A stretch of 64,000 nucleotides of DNA from Lepidonotus clava. Taxonomy: Eukaryota > Annelida > Polychaeta > Phyllodocida > Polynoidae. The stretch lies in assembly GCA_936440205.1 (NCBI GenBank), contig OW387149.1, positions 6,902,114 through 6,966,113 of the forward strand, given 5' to 3'. Shown here in pieces: positions 56,904-64,000 of the stretch. Position 1 is the first letter of the stretch; each line of letters opens with the position of its first letter. The position numbers were made by a program, and so were the translations under genes. The notes below the pieces were generated by a model. It saw only the letters and a program-made list of their open reading frames with translations, made no database searches and was not told the DNA's origin.

Positions 56904-56906
<3 letters not shown>
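53991..56906. other. Intergenic stretch, nothing coding recognised
   Basis: AT-rich intergenic DNA with repeat scraps: GGGGGTGGGGA text at 54736-54752, a decayed GGATCCAGGATTTCC-type word at 55452-55500, and three TGATCAC words at 55255-55292. A symmetric X-box-like site lies at 56195-56208. No exon or RNA gene was recognised. Confidence 0.4.
56195..56208. promoter_or_regulatory. RFX X-box-like site
   Basis: GTTACCATGGAAAC closely fits the symmetric RFX-binding X-box (GTTRCCATGGYAAC). No promoter or exon was recognised within reach, so function is open. Confidence 0.3.

Positions 56907-56943
<37 letters not shown>
56907..56943. repeat. (AT)n microsatellite
   Basis: About 37 bp of AT dinucleotides, followed within 30 bp by a hammerhead-like sequence (next entry). 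Confidence 0.95.
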
Positions 56944-56947
<4 letters not shown>

Positions 56948-56969
56948 TGTATTCATATAAAATAATATC

Positions 56970-56998
56970 CTGATGAAGAAGATTTCAAAGGTCAAAAC
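56970..56998 (+). other. Degenerate hammerhead-ribozyme-like core (candidate)
   Basis: CTGATGAAG is followed after a short stem-sized gap by GTCAAAAC, close to the CUGAUGA...GAAAC core of minimal hammerhead ribozymes found at Penelope-like retroelements. The second core box differs from GAAAC by one base (CAAAAC, expected CGAAAC), so it is probably inactive. An (AT)n tract directly upstream fits the target preference of such elements. No Penelope coding region is nearby. Confidence 0.25.
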
Positions 56999-58792
56999 AT
57001 GTAAGTTTACGCGAACAAGTTCTCAAAATAAATAACACAAAGGTCCCAAAACAGCCGGAGTTAGGTTTGGGTGATTAATATTGCCTTTGTTCCCATACAT
57101 AAAAAATACACACGAGTAACATCACTGGGGTATCGGGTACACTCTACATAAGCTTTTTTAGGATTCATTTGATACATGAATAAAGGAAACATACAGGAGC
57201 CTTAATTAACTCAGTTTTTTCATAAGCTTTGTAACAACCTGATAATATTATAAAGATAAATACCCTATAAAGAGTGCTATGATTTGTGTTTGTTTGCAAA
57301 AAAAAGAGGAACATACAGGTCGACATTAATTGACATGGAGAATAAGACATGTATTTTGATTGTAGCTAATTGTAGTACCAGTGATAATATATCTATGCTT
57401 CTGTTAGGTTTATACATAATGCGTTAATTCTGATTGTTCAGTAGATTGAATGGAGTTCAAAATGTCACGTTGTAAAAGGGGAAAGCCCTTTCCTACATGA
57501 CTTGTGACCCCCTACCCTTCCCCCACCTACGCACTGATTCCCCAATTCTAGGCGAGTGGCTTGATAAGGTCGTTAGTTTGGAGAGGGAAGTTATATTTTA
57601 CTAGACCCCGACCGTACATGTCAAGGAAAACATATGACTCGATTGAAAATAGTTATAAATTACGGTAGTTTTTTGACGCCAAGCATAAACTTTTATCGTT
57701 ACTGGCATTCGAATTTATATAAGACAAGGAAACGTAACTGTGATCATTTCTTCCTGTCTGATTCTGCAAGCTAGGTTATTGATTTTAATTTCTTTAGTCT
57801 ACATCATAATTATGCCGTAATTGTACAGCAAGGCTTGATGGATCTTGTTTTCTCATTTCATGTCAAAACATATAACAAATAATTATACCAATTCCCTTCA
57901 TATCAGCTGTACCATTTTTATTTGAAAGATTCAGCGAATTCTACACAAAACAGAAAATTGTGCAAAGTTTCAGAAACCTCGACCAGGATCAGCCAAGTTG
58001 TGACTAAAGACACTCGTATTTTTTATTACAATCTTAACATGTCCACGACCCACGAAACTCTCCGAGAAGTCTCACAGTGGTTTTACACTGACTCATTCTT
58101 TGGAGTTCATTCACACTGACTTTGAGACACTCCCAAACACCTCCCTTCACACTAGTATTTTCTACTTATTTTCTTTAAAGGCAATGGGATGGTTTGAGTG
58201 GCTGATATCATTGGCGAATCTGGGATATTCAAGAGGGACGGGGACATTATTGGAAAAATCTTGACTAAATGACAGCATGGGCGGATCTTGAAATGAGTTC
58301 AAAGAAATTTTCAGGAAAAAAGGGAGGGCCGAATGCCCCTTTAGACACCGGCAGACACCATACCCCTTCTATGTCATTTATACCCGGACTATGATGACAA
58401 ATAATTAGCTCGCATAATTATGCGTAAATTCTTTATGAAATAATGAATTCTCAACTTATGATGTTTACAACATAGAGATCATTAAATGGCATAGATCTGA
58501 ACACAGCCGATTAAAATAGATACAGACGACCGAAAATTAATTTAGTACCAATTATTTTTCATTTTTCCCTAGTAGTTTAATTTTGATGTTTTAATCTCCC
58601 CGCTTTAAGGTGGGGGCTTACATGAGAGACTTTACGGTGGTGATAAGACACTTTCCTTGACTCACTTGACTCCCCTTAAGCTTGTACTTTGACTTACCCC
58701 GCCTACTGTACATGTCTTACTACTATAGGTTCCGGTGTTAACCGCAGCGGTCTGTTTGAAGTGGTCCTAGAGGGCGAGCGCAGGAGTGAACA
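56999..58792. other. Intergenic stretch, nothing recognised
   Basis: AT-rich sequence without supported exons. A GGGCGGATC word near 58276 marks a small decayed repeat. Confidence 0.4.
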
Positions 58793-58883
58793 GGGGGGGG
58801 GGGGGGGTGGGGGGGGTGGGGGGGGGTGGGGGGGGGGGGGGTGGGGGGGGTGGGGGGGGGTGGGGGGGGGGTGGGGGGGGGGG
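58793..58883 (+). repeat. 91-bp G-rich tract with single T interruptions
   Basis: Almost pure G, in blocks of 6-13 separated by single T residues. It has many possible G-quadruplex registers on the plus strand. Poly-Gly/Trp and poly-Pro open frames over it are artefacts. The exact length is uncertain because such tracts are hard to sequence. Confidence 0.9.
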
Positions 58884-60410
58884 TAGAGTGGCAATTCTGT
58901 ATACGTTTCCAGACATTATTATACAGGTATAAATTAGTTTTTTCCTTGTCGTTGGTGCCCATACACCAGAATAAACCAACATTAAAAGTATGACAGTTTG
59001 TAACGGTTTGAAATATGTGTTCGTATTTTGGCTTTCTGGTAACACTGGTATTTCGGTCAAAGAAGAATTACGAGTATTACTGGTATTTTTGTTTGTGAGA
59101 TAAAATGTACACGCGAAAAGAAAAAAAAAACAGATAGTGGGTATATCCGGAATGAGATACAATGAGGATAGCAGTTAAAAGTTTGTTTATTTAGTCTAAG
59201 CTGAAAGGACAAGCACATTTTTTTTATATTTTTAAAGATTTTAATCATTATTGAATCATCATCACATACAGTAATTTTTATTTAGATATGAACATAGGGG
59301 AAATGCCACTCTTTGCACTCAGTACAGGGGCACTTCTATTTAAAGATAAATAATTACATGCCACCCCCACTCTGACTCAGAAGGACCAAAGAAGTACACG
59401 TACCAGACCTTTGTCTATGACCCCTGGGCGCACCCTGTCGGCAGGTTTGTGTACTGTTCACGTATACTTTCACGCTGCTAAATTTTCGAGCATTCAGTAC
59501 AAGAAGACGTTTTCACGCTATTATATCTTTGTACAATTTCTGGATTGTTTCAGTCTGATCCAATTTGTTTCAACTCATATAATAATTTTGTGCATTTATA
59601 GTAATGCGTGAAATTCGCAGGAATATGCACATTGTGAAAATTAATTCGTTCACAGTACTTTGTTGTGGCAGTTTTACGTTTGGCCTTTGGTAATACAAAC
59701 CTACGTGCATACGTCAAAGTCTGCTAAGGTGACAGATCTGTACTGGAACGTTTACAGTAACATGTATATGTGTAAAAACAGTTTCTTTTGATGTGGATAC
59801 AAAATAATACTAGGTGCGGGGGGAGGGGGGCGGATCCGGAAATTATGTGTGATACAATGATTTCCTTATACCTGAGCAAGAATACGAGGTGAATGTGATT
59901 AATCCAATTTAGCATTAACGTATCAATTAACGATTTTATTTTCTAATAGACATCAAAGTGTCCCTTGGTTTTCAGTATTATTACACGAGGTATTAGAGGT
60001 GAAAGAAATACTCATTTTATACAAAGGTAAATCGAAATAGGGCTGAACATTTACATGTCACATTATAAATAATTGGAAAAATAGCACTTCGTGGATCATA
60101 ATTATAACAAGGAGCTCTTTACATGTTTTTTTTTTACCAATTCAAATGAAAAAGGTAATAACGAACGGTAGATTCAGGCGCAGAGATCTAATTCTATCAT
60201 TAGTACGATCAATACCATAATATTTAGATTTCCAATAAAAGAACTTTTATTATTTATTTTATTCATTCAAGACAACTTCGCGTGGGTTGGTAAGAGGTAA
60301 ATGAAGGGTGGCTAATGAGAAGAGCTACAGTATAGAGGTCAGGTAGGTGGCAATAGAGTAGAGTAGAGGGAAGGCGGTAGCTAGGTGAGGGGGCGGGAAA
60401 TCTTGATCAG
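58884..60410. other. Intergenic stretch, nothing recognised
   Basis: AT-rich. A GGGGGGAGGGGGGCGGATCC word at 59818-59837 is a trace of the GGGCGGATCC repeat. No exon or RNA gene was recognised. Confidence 0.4.
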
Positions 60411-60752
60411 CCCTACTTGTAAGGTGGTGGTCAGTCGCTCTGTAGGACCGCCCCTACTTGTAAGGTGGTGGTCAGTCGCTCTATAGGACCGCCCCTACTT
60501 GTAAGGTGGTGGCCAGTCGCTCTATAGGACCGCCCCTACTTGTAAGGTGGTGGCCAGTCGCTCTATATATAGGACCGCCCCTACTTGTAAGGTGGTGGCC
60601 AGTCGCTCTATAGGACCACCCCTACTTGTAAGGTGGTGGCCAGTCGCTCTATAGGACCGTCCCTACTTGTAAGGTGGTGGCCAGTCGCTCTATAGGACCA
60701 CCCCGACTTGTAAGGTGGTGGTAAGTCGCTCTATAGGACCACCCCTACTTGT
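60411..60752. repeat. 41-bp tandem array, eight units plus a partial
   Basis: The unit reads CCCCTACTTGTAAGGTGGTG, then a GCCAGTCGCTCTATAGGACCG block. Units start near 60411, 60452, 60493, 60534, 60579, 60620, 60661 and 60702, with a partial at 60743. One unit is longer by TATA. Copies differ at only a few positions (GGTCAG/GGCCAG, CTGTAG/CTATAG, ACCGCC/ACCACC), so the array is young or homogenised. Confidence 0.95.
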
Positions 60753-61064
60753 TAGCTTGAATATTCCTTCAATAGCTCATGCCCTTATCTTTTTTTTCAA
60801 TAATTATGATTTTCTTCACCAATAGATAATTTACGACCTTCAATACATGAAACTTATATATATATAATTATTTGCAAGTGATGGCTGATAAATTCCAAGA
60901 TATTACCTCCTATTTATATGTAGTTCAATGTAGTTTCAACGCATTGTATATTGTCGCTGGTCGAGACCTTTAAAACCTATCGTATGTTTGAGGCGTGAGT
61001 GCTGCCACCTTCCTGACCCATAATGAACGTATCTGATCACGAGGTGCTTGCAATGTCGAGTTGC
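60753..61064. other. Non-coding stretch after the tandem array
   Basis: AT-rich, with a short TATATATATA tract near 60857. No exon was recognised. Confidence 0.4.
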
Positions 61065-61216
61065 CACTTTAGTCCCATAGCCAATAGACTGATTTGGCGA
61101 AGAAACCACAAGATTATTGCCGACAGAATCAGCCAATTTAAGCCCAATGCAGATCACCAATCAGTAAACAATATTGAAATTTACATGTTGATCGAAATCC
61201 CCTAGTGGGTAAACCG
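61065..61216 (+). mobile_element. Short inverted-repeat element, CCCATACCCACTAGG family
   Basis: It starts CTTTAGTCCCATAGCCAATAG and ends CCCCTAGTGGGTAAACCG, imperfect inverted copies of the family terminus. The interior words CAGTAAACAATATTGAAATT and CATGTTGATCGAAAT match the copy at 12143-12275 in order. No coding capacity. Confidence 0.5.
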
Positions 61217-61905
61217 TATTTGGCCCTAGACTTTTGAGCTGGTCCCGTTGAAGACCAAATCAAGGTCAAAAGGACTTTACCAGTCTGTGTTGACATGACG
61301 ATTATTAGTGAGATACACGACTATGAGGAATATTGTCATTATGATCTAAACTTTAGTAAGGAAAGCCCTTACAACTTACTGGTTAACCTTAAAGGCAGCA
61401 GCTTGCCAGGGATACGTTTTTTCTATTTTGGTTAACATTGCCTTAACTCAATTTGTGAAATAAGATCATGAATATAAGAATACAAAACGTGACAAAACTA
61501 TTTCTATTGAAAAGCAATAGTTTTACGTCAAAAATTAAACCCGGCACCGTGTTTTAATATTATCTGGGAGCCAACTATGACCAGAAAAAAGAACGTGCAT
61601 GTCACTATTGAAATAAAAGAGTTATAGACCCTAGAAACAGAGAGAATTGGTTATTCCTTTATATTCCTTTGTATGAAAAACTGCCTTAAATCTCTTTCTC
61701 CCACTTTTTTTCAAAATTATTGTGGCAAAGTTTCTCAAATTTCTTTGGTAATAAAAGGTATGTGTACATAATATATAAAATTCTATAATTATAGGCCGCT
61801 ATGACTTCCACACCAGGTGGCACCAGTATGAGCCGTCACAAACCCCTTCAACTGTGAAAAAAAGATCTAATATACCATAAAAGAATAAGACACATATTTA
61901 AGGAT
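61217..61905. other. Intergenic stretch, nothing recognised
   Basis: AT-rich. Possible 3' flank of the gene ending at 62698. Nothing else was recognised. Confidence 0.4.
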
Positions 61906-61921
61906 TACGCAAACAGTATTG

Positions 61922-61927
61922 TTTATT
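61922..61927 (-). terminator. Polyadenylation signal candidate for the right-hand gene
   Basis: The minus strand reads AATAAA here, about 770 bp beyond the proposed stop codon at 62698. It would give a 3' UTR of roughly 790 nt. Not tested against any transcript. Confidence 0.3.
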
Positions 61928-62697
61928 AAAGGTGGTAACAGACTCGGTGTTTCTCATAGAAACAGGGTGATACTCTAGGTGATACCGCAGAACGTGATAC
62001 AAACAGTTCTCTGGTGATACACGTTTTGCATACAGTACACACGTTTCAGTTCTACATCGCAGCACAGCTGCAGGTTAATAATAGCTTATTTGGGGGTGGG
62101 GGGGGATTATTTTCTGATCACATTTTTAAGCACAAACGTGAGCATAGTTATTCATACAAGATGCATTCCATTATATCAGTTCATGAAATTAGCATTTTAG
62201 CGAGAGCAAAGGTAATGATTTTTTTCCACAAATATCACAATTCCTTTTAAGGACCATTTCAAACATTACACTATAACAGTTTCTTCGGAATTTGGCATAC
62301 ATTGAAAAGCTAAAGTTAAGCATTTTGGCTTCATATATTTCATTTAGTTGTTAGGATATCAACGAGGTTACCATTGTTTCAATCATGTGATTCTGAATAC
62401 ACTAGACAGTTTAAAAATATAGCACCATGTATACTTGTTTATGATAAAAAGGTATAGGCCTCGACATCAACTTATCTCATTCATAATTAGGTTAACTCAA
62501 ATGGAATATCAGGTCAATCACAAACTCAGTGAGACTAAAAAAAATACAAGAATTGTTCATTCATATGTGTGTTAAGTTGCTATAATGATAAATCGTTTCT
62601 AAATTATCCTGGCGAATTGTAATCCACAGGAGAATACCATACACACAGTATCGTTATGCAGATTATCTCTTGTGAATTAGTTCAATGTCTTGTATCG

Positions 62698-62828
62698 TCA
62701 TGTTTCTTCTGTGACGTCATTCTCATTTATGACGTCACTAGGGAATTCCTCCAGGGGGATTCCCCAAGCGTCACGTGACTCCTCGGCAGGCGCTGGAGTG
62801 ACACACACAATTCTTCCAGTTTTTCCAC
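62698..62828 (-). CDS. Terminal coding exon of an unrecognised gene (42 codons and stop)
   Basis: On the minus strand a good acceptor (pyrimidine-rich tract, then TATTTTAG) is followed by 131 bp open in one frame, ending in TGA at 62698-62700. The other two frames close early. The exon starts two bases before a codon boundary. The encoded tail reads GKTGRIVCVTPAPAEESRDA, followed by a WGIPLEEFPS block and an acidic DVINENDVTEET end. An acidic, hydrophilic C-terminus is typical of a real protein end, and the exon is richer in GC than its flanks. I do not recognise the family. Upstream exons would lie to the right, beyond the window or unrecognised. The TGACGTCA words inside could alternatively be regulatory sites. 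Confidence 0.5.
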
Positions 62829-64000
62829 CTAAAATAGAAAATATCACAATTATGTCATAAAATAGATAGTTATCCTACTTAAGCCTAATACCCACAAATT
62901 AATTGTGACCGAATTGGCCGACTGATCGTTCTCATTTGCGAAAACGTAAGTTCCAACGAGATTCTTGCTGAGAAACTAAAGGAATTTTTGTTTTACTCAT
63001 TGGATGATTAAAATTGCTTTGGGGCTAAGTGGGGGTTTCAATATCAAAAGCAAAATTTAACTATTTGGTACAAAACGAGAGCCAATCCCCCACAGCGTAC
63101 ATTCAAACATCCAATAGTATAGTGGGGTCTTTACCAAATGATTTTACAAGTATAACATAGATCCTTCATGGCGTTACAAATGCAACGTTTAACGTTCAAC
63201 CAAAGAAATCCACATGAAAAAGATCCACAGACAGATATTTGTAGAAGAATTGATTAATGAATTGCGCATCACAGAGGTTGCATTGTTTCCCCCATGGTTC
63301 AAAGTCATAATAGACACAGTTATAATTACATGTTAATTTGACATACGCACATTATGAAAGAGTTTGTTAATGTCATTCATTCCCTCCTATACATATATAT
63401 TATAAATGAAAAGACATGCAAAGTCTACCTTATATTGAGTGCCAAAATCGAAACACTGAATAGACTTCCTGTATGACATATTTAGCCCTCATCTATCATA
63501 ATGATAGATCCGACCCAATTAATTATTACTTTCTAAACCACAAACACCTGATTCTGCCAGCTCACACCCGACCACAGATTGAGGCCTCTATTATCCCCGC
63601 TCCCTTGGAGACTTCACAACACATCGCATGTTAGCCACTTCTGATGAAGTGTGGAAGCTGGCTGTTTTCCACCAGAGGTTGTTTTTTTGCCTGCCCTGGA
63701 TTGGTCTAGGAAACCATGATGGACAGATGCTGGGCATTTGCCAAAGTTACTTGTTGATTACTTTAATTGATTTGGCTTGTGTAATAGACCTTTTACAATG
63801 TTACCCCATTATTTTTATGATTGACTTATATTTGCTTGAACAGACAAACTTTATTGAGGCACATACTATCTTCCATCACTGCTCATCAGGGAACCGTTTT
63901 CCTACCTTATCTATCTCAGGGGCAAGGTCAAGGGGTCTATGAGTTGAGGTCCTACTACCCCCTCTATCCCTCACCCAATTTTGGTTGGGACTTAACACAC
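62829..64000 (-). other. Presumed intron or upstream DNA of the right-hand gene
   Basis: AT-rich, with a decayed CCTAATACCCACA repeat end near 62884-62898. A GC-richer patch at 63545-63760 was read on both strands for exons, but stops or missing splice sites argue against one. The 104-codon open frame at 63628-63942 has no recognised motif. Confidence 0.4.

Noticed and set aside
58689-59162. Gly/Trp-rich and Pro-rich proteins around the G tract
   Set aside because: Translation of a homopolymer tract with T interruptions.
63628-63942. 104-codon plus-strand frame near the right edge
   Set aside because: Hydrophobic, but without a family motif, and in AT-rich DNA with no promoter or splice context.
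1-64000. CRISPR arrays, bacterial operons, rRNA genes
   Set aside because: Nothing of the kind is present; the 41-bp array at 60411 has no spacers, and the sequence is plainly animal nuclear DNA.

Overview
This is a window of animal nuclear DNA, AT-rich outside one large insertion. Coding sequence is sparse, in short exons with very long introns, and the DNA between is crowded with short inverted-repeat elements, microsatellites and G/C homopolymers. This fits a marine invertebrate (lophotrochozoan or invertebrate deuterostome); the sequence alone does not fix the phylum.

Host genes. The main gene lies on the minus strand. Three exons (53530-53668, 46615-46703 and 28462-28578) join in frame to give the first 115 residues of a NACHT/WD-repeat protein of the NWD1/NWD2 type (DUF4062-like N-terminus). 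A GC-rich promoter-like stretch with a TATA box lies upstream of the ATG. The rest of the gene was not found and probably continues past the left end. A second minus-strand gene probably contributes its last coding exon at 62698-62828.

Mobile DNA. Intron 2 of the NWD-like gene holds a 13.6-kb Ty3/gypsy LTR retrotransposon (30955-44589) in the same orientation as the gene. It has 1038-bp LTRs with one visible difference between them, a 4-bp target duplication, a primer-binding-site candidate, a polypurine tract, gag, pol (PR-RT-RNaseH-IN), a third 836-codon ORF with zinc-finger-like motifs in the position usually held by env, and about 3 kb of GC-rich sequence without a convincing ORF. It looks whole and recent. 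Around it are at least seven families of short non-autonomous inverted-repeat elements. Two TA-flanked elements with CACTG ends have interiors built from short palindromic words. Two tRNA-derived SINE fragments and a 41-bp tandem array are also present.

Layout. 1-28461: intronic or 3' flanking DNA of the NWD-like gene, rich in MITEs. 28462-53668: NWD-like exons and introns, with the retrotransposon. 53669-53990: promoter region. 54000-61900: intergenic, repeats. 61900-62828: 3' end of the right-hand gene. 62829-64000: its intron or upstream DNA.
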